Source: Antedon mediterranea
Taxonomy: Eukaryota > Echinodermata > Crinoidea > Comatulida > Antedonidae
NCBI RefSeq assembly: GCF_964355755.1
Contig: NC_092670.1
Location: forward strand, 7,997,201-8,061,200
Reading direction: 5' to 3'
DNA length: 64,000 bases
A program made the translations under genes and the position numbers. The first letter of the stretch is position 1; every line of letters starts with the position of its first letter. Positions 1 to 13,200 of the stretch are shown one piece after another. The notes under the pieces are model-generated. The model ran no database searches. It was given only the letters and a program-made list of their open reading frames with translations, and was not told the origin of the DNA.

Positions 1-255
1 AAAGTACTATTACATACTCTGCTTTTTGTCGGTAAATATTTTGAGCATTTTGTTTACGATACACTGATTAATGTTCAATTCAAGATGTAAGTAGCAGATA
101 AAATAATTGAATAAAGTGTTTAACTCATGAAAATATATTTTTATTCATAAACATTCATTACTTACTAAATAATTACTCTCATTTTTATCATCCTTACCAT
201 CATCAACATAAACAATTTTTTAGAATTGAAATTATTATCATGACAGCAATGTGAA

Positions 256-319
256 TACTACCGTATGTGGGCATATCACACTTATGGCCAAACCAAGTTT
301 GATAGTGTAGAGAGAGCTT
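256..319 (+). repeat. Partial MITE (CTGTCTACACTATCAAAC family)
   Basis: This stretch matches one end of a short inverted-repeat element that recurs at about 10.8, 15.8, 26.5 and 27.0 kb. It ends in a form of the terminal motif TTTGATAGTGTAGACAGAGCTT. Only one terminus is recognisable here, so the copy is truncated or decayed. Confidence 0.5.
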
Positions 320-814
320 TAAAGTGGTTTTTAATTCATTAATTAATAATTCATTCGATGCTAAAAGTATTACTTTGTTAATGGATAAAAATACCGGACA
401 CAAGACTAGAAATACAAACATTGATAGATAATATTGAATTATTTATATTTTTATTTACAGGATAATAATTATATATCATTATTTAAATATTTAAAATTAA
501 CTGTAAAATTACCTTAAAAGAAAGTAGATTGCTAACTGACAGTCAAAAGATTAAAGGTATTATACTATTATCATAAATTAAAGATTAAAAGAAACTTCAA
601 ATGTGTTGGCTGGAATTATTGTTGTTGAGATTAATTTAGGAAGACTTTATTAACTACTGTCTACAGTCTGTAGGCCTACTGACGTCTTCAGGATGTCAGC
701 ACGATTGGATTAGGTTAGAGATTACTTTTTTCTTAGTTTTATACTGTACATTTTAAGGGCCTGTTTCATTTTCAAATGATGAGTTAAATCTAACCCCTAG
801 CCATCAGCACAAGC

Positions 815-886
815 TCGTTGGTTTAGTATAAACAGCCAGAGATCAGCAGTGATCTAGAGGTTGTGGGTTCGAGTTCCACCCAACGA
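815..886 (+). other. tRNA-like sequence (tRNA pseudogene or SINE head)
   Basis: Seven bases TCGTTGG at the start pair with CCAACGA at the end, like an acceptor stem. Immediately before the 3' strand is a T-arm (GTGGG stem, TTCGAGT loop, TCCAC stem) with a good B box. The middle is poor: the anticodon arm forms AGATC/GATCT around a six-base loop, and the D-arm is atypical. It is therefore more likely a tRNA-derived SINE head or pseudogene than a functional tRNA gene. It lies just downstream of the CCDC89 stop codon. Confidence 0.4.
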
Positions 887-1115
887 TTACTTGCTGTTCT
901 CAATGTTTTTACATCATTTATATACCAAACATTTTTTCAATAAAATAAGGAAAATCGGTATAAACAGGAAGTGGTTACTGTAAAACTAAATCAAATATAC
1001 AATAGTACTTGAGCTGTGCTTGTGTGTATAAATAACAAATTACTCATTCGTCTCTTTACCGTCCAGCTGTTATAGTAAAATCTTTTTGATTGTGTATACC
1101 GCCCTCGAGAAAACA

Positions 1116-4100
1116 TCATGAAGTCAGGTTACGTAACTGAGAATTTAACTGCCTCTCCTTTGCCAACATGCTACGAGTGTGGTTACGAAATGCTTCGTAT
1201 TCCTGAAGAAAATCAAAAAAATGTGTGCATAGCTGATTCAATTTTGTTAATAAACAATTGAAATATATAGTTACATAGTTATATACAGACCAGGCATGTT
1301 GTGTAATTTTCCATCTCTATTTAAATACATGTGCAACTTCTAATTTGTTCTTAATTTCTAAAATTTAATTACCAAGGCCCAAAGTACAAGTGAGTGCATT
1401 ATAAAGTGACTGATTTGAAGCAGAAAACAATTTGTCACATTCCATTTACAACCTGAAGAACAGTGACAAAAATCTTACCATTCGGAGTTGTTTGATTGCT
1501 TTTTCTGCCTCGTCTCTTTCTTTTTTCATTTTAATAACTTGCAAATTACTTGACACTGCTGCTTCTTCTCGTCTTAAAATGAAAAATATTGATTTATCAA
1601 ACATATAGTAAAATATCTCTTTACATCCACATTTTCAGCCATAGCCAATGAAATACATAGGTCTACACTAAACTGCTGAGTAAAAAATAAAGATTTCGAC
1701 CACAACTGCAAAAGTAGAAGTAGAATGGTTGAACATGGTTGACCATATTATGTAAAGTTTTATATCAGCATGGTTGTCCACGTGTCTAGAAACAGTGGGA
1801 GATCCTGGATTTTGAAATAGTGGGGTCCATAGCTTAAAAATGGCAAAAAGTCCTAAACTGAATGTTCTATCTTTTGCATTGTCAATTTAGAAATCCCCTC
1901 ACACAATGATAACAGAATTTCCTTTAAACTAATAGCATCATTTAATTAAATAGCAAACATGTTTAGACAATTAAAAACCACAAAACAATTGCATATTTAC
2001 TTTGACATTGAAAACTAAACACAGTAGTTATAGTGAAAAGTTTTTAAACAACGCAAACATAATTAATACTGCTGTAAATGTTAATATATACAAAATACTA
2101 ATACTACAAATATATACTGTACAGTAATACAATAAACATCAGGTTGTGAGAAAAATAGTAAAGCTGTGTCCTTATAGCGCTGAATACTTCTATTTATAGT
2201 AATTGCAAGAACTTTTAAAGTACAGTGTACAAGCCTGTAGCAAGAATTGTTACAGGGGGAGGGGAAATCTTCATGAGCTTTTGGCTAGTTGGACCTAATT
2301 TACCCACTCCCACTGTTGGTCTCTAGTTTGAAAGAAGTAATAAGAGAAAAATCAGCCTGGCTATGTGCTTGGTGTATAGAATAAACAAATTAATATACAG
2401 TAAGAAGTGAATACAATTTACCTGTGATATGAAACTAGCCTTAACTTATAATGTCTACTGTAAAACTAAATAAAAATGTTTCATTTTAATAAAACTATTT
2501 ATAAATTATAAAAAATTAATAAAATAAGAAAAAAATTAATATTTCATATTATTAGGATGTGTAAAATGTGTCCTGGACAACAATCAATCTTTTTCCTAAT
2601 AAATACAGTAATATTAAATAATATTTCAAATAAATGTTTTGTATAATAAGATAATAAAATACACTTCTTACTCAAATTTGTCCTCCATTCTCTGCACTTC
2701 TTTTTCTGCAATTTGTATTTGGTTTTGAAGAATTTTTATTTCTTTCTGTTTGCCCTACAAAAGTAAAATTATTCAAGTGTGTTTTACTAGTGAATCCAAA
2801 GGTGTTCCGTCTCTTTCCCCACCTTTTTTGAGGTAATTTATTGAGAGGGAAGACACACATTCTCCCTGTTCATCCTGTAGCCACCTAACATCTTGGTTCT
2901 GGCCATGTGTTTTAATTAGACCGGGAAAAAACCAGGTGTGTATAGTACAACACCCTCAAATTGCCAACAAAAAAACCCATGAATAAAAATACCTGGATAA
3001 GTTTTCCACGTTGCATGGACAATTGTAATAACTCATCTCTTTCTTTTGTCAGTTTTTCCATTTTAATTATCTGATTGTTCTCTGCGGAATCACCCTTCAT
3101 CTTCAATTTACTATTAACTTCTGCAAACGCTAGTTGGAAAGAAATAAATAATCTGATTATTTTGTGATGATAATTACCTATCGCAAGGTAGAAGGAATCA
3201 TTATGATAATTTGCATGCGTTGCTAGACAGGTGTCCTTTGTTATTGTTCTATTTTCTTTCAAGGTCACACGTCCGTTTTCCATGGAAAGTGAAAGGAATA
3301 CGAGGATGGTGTCATGTGGGAGAGACGTTTGTACGGCCCACTATTAGTATTACATTTTCCTTTCGAGGGGTGTCCATATTGGGAATAATGGCATATATAG
3401 AGTCTATACAGGTAGGGATCTCAAGAAATAAACTAATGTAATTGTACAGATGGTTATTAACTGTACAGTACATTGAAAACGAAACAATTATAGTATTTCA
3501 TGGTGGTCTAGAGGTGTGAATCTCAGGCTAGAGTGATCTGCGGTCTTGGGTTTGAGTCCCATCTGAGTACAGGTTATGTACTGAGCATTCAGTACAATAA
3601 CATCTGAGTTAAGTAGAGATTTGAAAAGTAGGATTTTTAGGATTAAATAGTTACCCTTTAATTCTTGCTCCAACTGCTCAATTTTCTTCTGAAGAACGAG
3701 AAGATCGCCTGATAATGTTTTCCGTTGACGTGCAATTTCAGATTCTTTTTCTGCCAACTCAGTTTGAAAATTGCTAAACAAGAACAAGAAAAAAACATAT
3801 AAATTTAATATAAAATTATAATAATTGATATAAATTATTCATTGGGCTCTTTTAACATTATATTTCATCCATCATCCATGTTTCTGTATTTGTGATTTGT
3901 GAGACGAGTCTGTTGCTATTAGCTGATTTTGTCCTCAAGAAAAGAAGGTGTCAAAGGCTGATTAAGGCCAACAATGTGGCACATATACTCATCATAATCA
4001 CACAGTGTGCGTTACCTGCATAATGTCTTTGTTTCTGCTAATTGGTCTTTCAAATGTTCTACTTGAGTTTGGAGTGTTTTAATTTCTCTATCCTTTTGAA

Positions 4101-5312
4101 TGAGTTTTGCGGAAAACAAGTTTTTATTTTCCTTTATCAATCTTGAATTTTCTTCTCTTAATCTTTCATTTTGTTGCTTGTATTCATCTTTAAACCGGAT
4201 CATTTCCACATGGTTTTCAGCAAGTTCATTAAACCGTGTTTCCAGCAAAGTGTTCCTTTTAAGTTCTGTGTCAATCATTTTTTGTGCTCGTTCCCGGAAA
4301 AGTTCCATTTCTGTGTTTACCCTTTCAAGCGTTTTTGATCGCACTAGAGCTTCGTCAGCTCTTTTCTTCAAGATGCATATTAGTTGGCTCTGTTCGTCAA
4401 TTCTTGATCGGAGCATTGCATTTTCAGACTTGTCATCACTGGAAAGACTTTTCAGCTTTTCCAGGCTTAGTCTCATGTCATCAACATCCTGAAAAAGAAG
4501 TGCAGACTCATCTAATCATCCATTAATAAATAACATATTAGATATATATAATAAAGTCTAGGCCTAGGCCTAGCCTTTTTTAGGCCTTTATTTACCCTTT
4601 AGCCAGGATAGCCAGCAAATGCAAGCTATTTATTTCAATAAATGAGGCCTAGGCCTAGCTAGGCTAGGCCTATAGGCCCCTACTGTAGCTAGTACACTAG
4701 CCTAGCAACTGTAACTGTAAGTCCTCTACTCTACTGGCTTACCAGGCCAGGACCAGCATTTAAGCCTCTATGCTACTCACATAAACAAGGCTTACTAGTA
4801 ACCCTACCTAGCCTACTAGGCCTAGGCCCTAGGCCTAGTTAGGCTTTAGGCCTAGCTAGTAAGGTCACTCCCCAGCCACCAGGCAGGCTACCTGCCTGTC
4901 CTACCTAGCCTAGGCTAGGCCAGGGAACATTTTCGCCAGTGTAGCGTAGCAAAAAGCTATACAAAACAACCTTATTGCTACACATTTTGAAAATTGTGTA
5001 GCAAAAAATACAATACAAAACTATGTTTCTCGACTTAAAAATCAGTTTGATTAGCAATATTGCTAAACAAAATTTTTTAATGAAAATTTTCCCTGTAGGC
5101 TAGCTACTACTAGGCCTAGCTAGGCCCTAGCCTAGGCCTAGGCTAGGCCTAGGCCTAAGTTAGGCCAACCTAGGCCTAGCCTAGCTACACAGCAATACCT
5201 ACCTCCCTGCCTGTCACATAAAAGTAAATCTAAAATAAAGTAAAATCAGACATACCTGCTTGCTCTCGGAAACCAAATTACTTACATTCTTGGATGATTT
5301 GGGGGAAGACAT
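1116..5312 (-). CDS. CCDC89: CCDC89, coiled-coil domain-containing protein 89 (7 coding exons)
   Basis: Exons on the minus strand: 5312-5256, 4488-4016, 3773-3655, 3129-2993, 2754-2672, 1572-1479 and 1202-1116. All junctions are GT-AG, the phases agree, and the join gives 349 codons plus stop. The product is almost entirely charged coiled coil. The large second exon carries the block I recognise as CCDC89: LSSDDKSENAMLRSRIDEQS, then ICILKKRADEAL and MIRFKDEY. The last exon starts EYEAFRNHTRSM and ends NLTS. Vertebrate CCDC89 is about 370 residues, so the length fits. The family is poorly characterised; the vertebrate protein is testis-enriched and reported to bind a Hairy/HEY-type repressor. 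The start was chosen because MSSPKSSKNVS opens the only in-frame first exon with a good donor. No domain is missing. Confidence 0.9.
3498..3575 (+). repeat. tRNA-derived SINE fragment
   Basis: The sequence shows an A-box-like TGGTCTAGAGG followed about 45 bases later by a B-box-like GGTTTGAGTCCC, the internal Pol III promoter layout. Flanking stem pairing is weak, which points to a SINE head rather than a tRNA gene. It lies in the third intron of CCDC89. Confidence 0.4.
4555..5170. repeat. AGGCCTA-rich low-complexity repeat
   Basis: Clusters of AGGCCTAGGCCTAGCC-type sequence fill much of the first CCDC89 intron (4558-4910 and 5095-5170). The same words recur near 22.6, 23.4, 50.6 and 50.9 kb, so this is a genome-wide compositional repeat rather than a coding signal. 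Confidence 0.6.
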
Positions 5313-7085
5313 GATTGTTACCACAGTTATCTGAATGAAAGAAGACTGTTTACAGTTTCTAAGGACCAACTCCGTATGGCGCGCTATCAGTGCATTTTTA
5401 ATTGTTTGTTGAGAATAGCAAATACAGAAATATTTTTTACCAAAAACATCAGTTAACAGTTAACTACATAGACAACAGAAAAAAACCTTAATTGCAATTC
5501 GCTATGTTTATATAATATTTTATTATAACAACAAGGATACACATCAAATATTTTTGCTTTGATTAAATGAAAAACATTGTTAAAAAAACATACTGATCAC
5601 ACAGGTTAAGACCTAATAAGTGTAAATTTTTCTAGGACTATCAGATTCCGATTAAAATAATTAATTCTTTTTTGTATGTTTAAAAACATAAAAGACCACA
5701 AAAGCAGTGCATGGATCACTTTCGGTACAAGCTGCATGCCTATTGCGTCAATAACACACTAGATATCTAAAATTAAAAGAAGGGCTAAAATCTTTTAAAA
5801 ATGACACAAACAAAAAAATTATAAAACTGATAATACTAAACAGTATACATACAATAAATATGATATTCACAATATTATACAAACGACCAATCAAAACATT
5901 ACATTATGATTATAGTTAATTCTCATACCATTTATGTAATTATCTACCTATATTATTGAAAATAAAAATAAAAGTAGGTGAGATTCTTGATTTACTTTTT
6001 AATAATATAAAAACTGTAAAATAAAACCCTACATTATTATATGTAAAATATACAAACATTTTATATAATTTAGAAATAATATCATTAATTTGATTACTGT
6101 ATTTAAATATTAACACTGTGTACAATATGTACAATACATAAAGTTAGATAAATAACTTTTAGTAAAAATAAACATAATAATAATACTATAAAATGTCAAT
6201 AAAAATAATGGACACGCTGGATCAGGACCAAGCAATACAATTTGGATCCAATCCTGGGAGCGGCCCGGAACCTAATCGTAAGTGTAAATGGGGTCTTAGT
6301 TAGTTGCAAAAAAAACACTTCAAGAAATAAAGATAAAACTTCAAACTTGTTTAATCTTTCCATTAAAAAGCATGAAAATGTTTTAACTTACATAATTGAT
6401 GTATGTACTTACAAGAGCATTTTTAAACCTACCTGAAATGCCTTACATACAAAATGTTTAAACTTACATGAGTTTTTATACATACATGAATTGTTGACTT
6501 ACATCATGAGAATGTTTAAACTTACATGAGAATTTTTATACATAAAATGTCTTCACTTACATGAGAATGTTTAAACTTACATGATCATTTTTTACTTACT
6601 GTCATTAATATTTTTATACATGAGAAATTGAACATGGCCTATCTTTTGGAACAAAGCTAAAATAATAATACCCTTTAGTATAATTTCTATTGCAGCTAAA
6701 CTAAAGTGTAGACTACATGTTATGTTTAGGTGCGAGTACTATAAATGATAAAATAAAGTTCCTCATCAGGCACTGCACCAACTTTGTTTGTAAACGGTGA
6801 CACTATCTACATGCTGTATATTACTGCCTATCAAACTCTGGAGTTTAACACAAATATCATAACACTGCAGATTAACTACCACACTAAAATATCAACAAAA
6901 TTTATTATTATTTTATCATTTATAGTATTAAAATGAAATTATTAAAACTTATTCTCTTAGATAGTTTAGAAAATTATTATACAAAAATTATGACTATAAT
7001 TACCCACATAATAAAAATCTACTAAATACTGTATAAATCAATGATATCCTAAATAAAAATTATACTTTTATTTTTTTCTTTTATA
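5313..7085. other. Intergenic: CCDC89 upstream region and ATG9 downstream region
   Basis: No coding exon is evident. The part just above 5312 should hold the CCDC89 promoter and 5' UTR; I see no TATA box. Positions about 6360-6600 contain an irregular tandem repeat built on the words TTAAACTTACATGAGAAT and TTTTTATACATACATGA. Confidence 0.5.
6360..6600. repeat. Irregular minisatellite (ACTTACATGA words)
   Basis: The words CTTACATGAGAATGTTTAAA and CATGAGTTTTTATACATAC alternate several times over about 240 bases with substitutions and length variation. It lies between CCDC89 and ATG9. Confidence 0.5.
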
Positions 7086-7091
7086 TTTATT
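7086..7091 (-). terminator. Candidate ATG9 polyadenylation signal (AATAAA)
   Basis: The plus-strand TTTATT reads AATAAA on the minus strand, about 125 bases downstream of the ATG9 stop codon at 7215. It is the nearest canonical hexamer found. The cleavage site itself cannot be seen. Confidence 0.45.
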
Positions 7092-7214
7092 CAATCAGCA
7101 TATAAATACACAAACATTCCATGATAAATATTACCATACATGATAATAAAGCAGTAATTTCATGTGCAAATTATTAAAAATATGATATTAATTGCAGGAT
7201 AAGAAGCTTAACAA

Positions 7215-10200
7215 TTAGACTTTTTCATCCTGGGTATTGACTAGCAAGTTCTCATTTGCTATTGGTTCGTTGGATGTCGTAAGCGGCTTGGCTGGTGTCA
7301 TATCTTCTGATTCATCAGTCTTGTCACTGCCGTCCTGTTGAAACCAGTTAGGCTTTTGAACCTGGCTAGTATTTGGTGATAACACCCTGGATTCTGGTAT
7401 TGAAGTTATATTGCGGTCATGAAGCTGAAGAAACAAACAAAAACGAAGACATAAATTTTAATTTAAAGTTTTCAGTACAAAACGAAAATGAAGATGGCTA
7501 GTAGTTTTAAATTGGCATCAGTAACAGAAAAATTATTACATGGAATTTTGAAAAGGACAAACAAAGCTGGCAAAAGAAAACATCTTCTTCACTAAAGCAT
7601 GATCTCATTTGATGGAATAGATATTAACAAAACCCAGGCAACGTCAACATATATACTCTGTGCCTCTCAAAGCTTTTAAAACATTTAAGGTAAATTTACA
7701 CAATCCCAGTAATGGTAAGCAGTAAACAGTAAGGGAAAACAAAAATATAATCTTTACACAAAACACAGAGCTGACAGGTGGTTCAGTGGCAAGATAGTTT
7801 TCTATCACAATCGATACAAACCATCACATGTATCAAATACAATCACCTTGGATAAGATGTTCATAAAATGTCATTCTTAAAAAGATAACGTTCCATTTTC
7901 GGCCCAGATAAATATACTCAATACTGACAAAGTTGATCAAATAATTTAGTAAACAATACATAATTTTAAACTTAAATTTGTACTGTACAGATAATTGTAA
8001 CTAGATGGTACGCTCGCTTCGCTCGTGTACCATCTAGGTCGTGCCCACAGATGGTTCTCGAATACATAGTAATTTCAGCGTAACAAAACTGGCGATTTCA
8101 AATGTACGTACCGCAGGACTATAATACATTGTCGTTTACAGAAACGAATAAATAGACACGATGATTTATGTAGTCAACTAAAATTAGCACCCTGGGAATT
8201 ACTCCCGAAGGAGAAACTTATCACAAAATTAGTCCAAATTTTTGATTTGGACTCATTTAAAGAAACCCAATTTGTGTTTTGTATGTAACATTAAGGTTGA
8301 GGGACGGGAAAGCGGATAGGTACAAAGAGGAACAATTTTTAAATATATTCTTTATCCACTCAGTAAATATTTTTTTCATGTTTTATAGGCCTATAAATTA
8401 TATACCTCTAAATACAGTAAAACATTTGCGATATAATACTTTGTTAAAACTTTCACTGTCATAATCGATTGAATCAAGTGAGGACCAAAAATAGTTAATA
8501 GGTATTTACAGTATTTTTCAAAGTATTGCAAGTTTATTCTCAAAGGGACCATATATTTACCTACCGTATGTGTTAAACCAAGGGCTCATAAATTTACCTA
8601 CTTGTGTTAAACCAAACTCTGGCAGACTGAGAGATTGGGATGTTCCATTCATCGCAAATCAATACATTTGTATAATCGTATATTAAATCTATCAAAATAG
8701 TATTTTTTTAAGAAAATCGGCCTGTCTTCAACATTATGATGCTGTACTCTAGCTGTTCAACCGGTTTTCAGCTATTAAAAACAATTATCGTAGGAGGAGA
8801 TAGGAAAATGCGAAGCCTCCTTGCATTTTTGTGGCGGGTATTTTTTAAGATGGACATCCATTAGACAGTGTATACCACGATCGGAAAACACCCCTATTTG
8901 GGGCAAATCGTTGAACCTAAATTCGTTTTAATCGTCAATAACTAATTATCTAACTTAATTTAATTAGTAAACAGGGTTACATCAGGTGGTTAAAATCAGT
9001 ACCGAAAGTACGAACCAACTTTATATACCATCGAGTAAACATTCTAGAAGTAAGGCGCGATTTACCGAATTTTGCCCTTACGTAAATTTATATATAGATT
9101 ATTAGGATTTTCATTTTGTAATGCAAAAAATACAATACATATTTACCTGATGCATGTACATTGCACTGAAATTCATATCAAGTGTTTGGAAATTATCAGA
9201 GGCTGAGCTTGTTCCGGCTGTAGGCTGGGGAATCTGTAGGCTACCTGAGCCACCTATACTTCCTTGTAGATGTCCTGTACTTTGAATACTGTAAAAAGAA
9301 TCATACAAATTTGTCTTATAGACATAGACATATATATACTTTAGTTGTCAAAAGATATTAAAATACTTAATCAAAAGAAAAACATTTAATACATTTAAAT
9401 ACAACAAAAACAAAATATTGCAACATTTAATATACCGCCCTTTTTTCCAGTATGTACCAGAAATGAGCTGGTATTTATATAGGAATTATTTTCAGCATAT
9501 CTCCATTCACATTTGACCGTCTTTCAAAGGATATATAGTTAGGATACACTACACAGTACCATACATTAAAACAACAAAAAATACTGTGCAAATGTCCATA
9601 CACGATGCATTGAATGAATATCAAATGTCATCCTCAGCACATAAAAATAGGGAAATATACTTTAATATCTACACAATATTACTAGTTCTCTAGGTTGTCT
9701 GATGTATGTTTCTCTTACAACAATGCCAAAATTAATATATATTAAACCATTAAAATAACATACCTGCTAAGTAAGCCTGAACTCTCCTCTGAAATAGGGC
9801 CTTCAATTGTGCTTATGCCTCCTTTAACCTTTGGTTTAGCCCCAGGCTGTGCTATTCTTACACTTGGAAAAAAGGAAAGTGGTGGCTGGCCAAGTGGGGT
9901 CTGTACCCCTGCTGGCAATTGCTGCTGAACAGCTAAACTGCTTAGGATACTATTGTACTGAAAATACAATTTTTATATGATTATTTATTTATTATCTATA
10001 TAAATAATAATTCTATAATATGGGGTTCTTACACACAGCTATTATGTTTAAGAGTTTGATTCTAGAGTGTCACATGTCAGTAAAGTGTCCAATCATACAT
10101 ACCCCTTCAATAGATGTAATTGAATGAATAGACGTTGCCAATGCTGTGTTCTGGGCATCCAGAGTACTCATTAACTGCATGTCTTGATGAGCTACAACAC

Positions 10201-13200
10201 ACAAATAATAACAAAATACTGGATAAATAATAAATAGAATCAAAAGCTGGGGATAGGAACAGCTCAATTTGATCTTTTTTTTTATTTTAAACTACTATGT
10301 CCATACACATTCTACACTGTTTGAAAAACCACCCCTTGACTTAATAAAGTCTGTTACCCCTGACCTCTTGCAATTTTTGTTCACCACTTAACCTAATCAT
10401 ATTCTTGCCATTCGCCCTGTGACCACTTAACCTAATCAAACTCTTGCCATTCGCTCTGTGACCCCTGACCTCTCCAAATTTTATCTGTCACCCTTTGACC
10501 TTTCATTGATGTACCTTACCTTGATCCTTAAGAGCACCAATGAATTTACTACTCTGCTGCGGTGGTTTCCACTTTGGATTTGTCATCTATAAGTAAATCG
10601 AAAAATCATCAAATTTTGGTTTAAATCTTTTTCAAAAGGGTAAGAATTGTAATTGCAATTATTTTTTTAGTTATAAGAATATGCTAACCACGCTTTTTCG
10701 TCATTTGACAGCTAACCAAGTCACTGTAGAGGTACTGTAGCTTAGTGGTTTAACTGGCTTACTGATCCCAGATCCTTAGTTCAAATATAAAGCTCCGTCA
10801 CTATCAAATTTTATGTAACAAAAAAATGTGATGGGCCCATTATATGCACACGATGATGTCCTATTACTACCATATTTAGGAACATCACAATTGTTTGTCA
10901 AACTAGTTTGATAGTGTAGACAGAGCTTAATAGAGCACTGCCTAATAGTATGTCTCACATAATATTTAGAGTCCAATATTTAGAGTTGGATTGTTACCTA
11001 TGTCATGTGCTTGTTGCTTGTTGTGTCAAAATACATTTTAAAACTACATTATTTGGCTAATTTATATATTCAATGTGAACTTACAGTGAAATGCATGAGT
11101 GACAGTTCAGTCTTGCCATCTTCTGCTTGTTGATATTGACTTGATTCTGTCTTTCCTTCAGACATCCACTGAAAGCAAAATTAAAAAATATAAAGTCGTA
11201 AGATGGTTTCTCGAATGTTCGTAAAATCAAAGCGGTACTGGGTATGACCAACTAGCATTCTTGTTACCAACTAGCCATTCATTCATAGAAGTACTGCGGT
11301 AGCAGCCTATCTGTACGGCGACTATATAATGGACCCGAGACATGACTAACCACGACTTTTAGTTCAAAGAAGATAGAATGTTGCTATGAAGAGTTGTATG
11401 TAGAATTATTGTTTGAATTTACACTGAAAGCAAAATCAAAACATTTAAAGTACTAGTAGAATATTAATATTTAGTCAGCATTAGCTTATACGCTTGAAAA
11501 TAAGAGGAAAATAACTGTACCAAAAGTAATATAAAGTACCAGCAGGAAAACTAATATTTGTTGGACATATACACTTGAAATTAGGTGGAAAATAACTGTA
11601 CCTTTGCATTTCCATGTCTTCTAACATCCATCTCAGCAAAAGAACACACATCTCCAACACCTACTACATCTACTGTAAAGTTATGGTAGAAATCAACAAT
11701 ATCCAAGGCTCTCTTTCTCACACTGAAGCATAATATGAATGGTGTTACAATTGGACTTACAAGTTCCTCTAGATAGTATACCTGTATTAATAAAAATGGA
11801 AAATGATTAATATTAGAACGTCATTAAAGACAATTAAATATAAACCATTCTATAAACCAAGCAAATATGCACATAATTATGATACACAGTAGAAAATCTA
11901 TACATAAAAATATGGGTGTTCCAAAGTAGAGTGAGTGGACAAGCAGTTAAGACAGTGGAACTGTAATACATAATCAGCCACAGTTTGGGGCACACTTGCT
12001 TAATGGTTCTCTGGTGGTAGAACTGATTACATACTTTACTGCCTTATACCTTATGTATTCAGCACTTTTGTACATCAGCTGGATAAAGTCAAACAAACGA
12101 ATTGTACTTACAAATTTATATTGAAAAAGTTGCGAGAATTCATTACGGACTCTTGACGTGTGAGCATTGCCTTTCCAATTGTCTGGCATGTAATGAATCT
12201 GAGCTAGGATACTTTGTATCAATGTTTCTGGACACCAAATCATGTTCTTGAAAAAAAAATAATAAATTGCTTGTTCAGAGCTAATGATTGTGACATCCTA
12301 TATTCAAAAGATGCTGTTTGTTTAAGAGACAAGAACTTTGCAAAATCACTAGCATACAAAGTTTGTTTGTTTGTTTGATATCAAATTCTGATTTATTTTA
12401 CAAACACCACAATTTCTACAGTACAAACGAACCTGACAAATGTTTAAGTCCACTATATACTAACATCACATAAAAATGAGAGTAATGGAAGATGTCAATA
12501 ACTTAAACAGGTGGACAACCTTTAGATAAATTGGGAAAAGATACAGAAAGTCACACAAAGTAAAGTAATAGTTTTATAAACATTCTTACCTCATCAGGTA
12601 TGAAAGTTCTGCAGACAGTTACAACCAAACCTAAGCATAACAGAAATGTGAGATAAGAATTGAACAAAACCAGATTTACTAGACTAAAGTTAAAAATTGA
12701 TCAGCTAAACGATCATACTAACTAGGATGCCTTATAGGATGATACAGCTAGGAATGGAATATAATATGTAATCTGTCTTTGGAATTTCTAAAGTGGAATT
12801 TTCAATGCAGATTATTTTTATCTGTAATAAATTCACTGATTTAATTGCTATATGTAATTAATTGTTGAATTGTAATTGCATTTACCAAGTAATGTCATTA
12901 GTGTTAGTACATGTTCCACAGTTAATACATCTTCATCATAAACTGTGAGAATAATTAAAACTGCTAAAATAGATCCAGCGAAAAATGCCAAATTCCTGCA
13001 AAGAAAAAGATAAAATAAATAATTAGACATTCATAATTGATATTCATAATTTCTTTTATAATGTGGAGCTTTCAATTTATGACAATCAACAGGAACCTAT
13101 AAACTTACTGTGCAATAACTGTTAGTATACTGGACATAAATGCATTCAAGTATTTAGTAGCTGGTTTGTAACCACGATTTAACCTGAAAAAAAAAATAGT

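Noticed and set aside
815-886. Functional tRNA gene
   Set aside because: Good acceptor and T-arm, but the D-arm and the six-base anticodon loop are abnormal.
1118-1261. Small plus-strand frame starting MKSGYVTENL
   Set aside because: It is the reverse complement of the last CCDC89 exon, which joins in phase and reads EYEAFRNHTRSM.
4100-4526. Plus-strand open frames of 80-130 codons
   Set aside because: They are antisense to the large CCDC89 exon, which has clear family sequence and splice sites.
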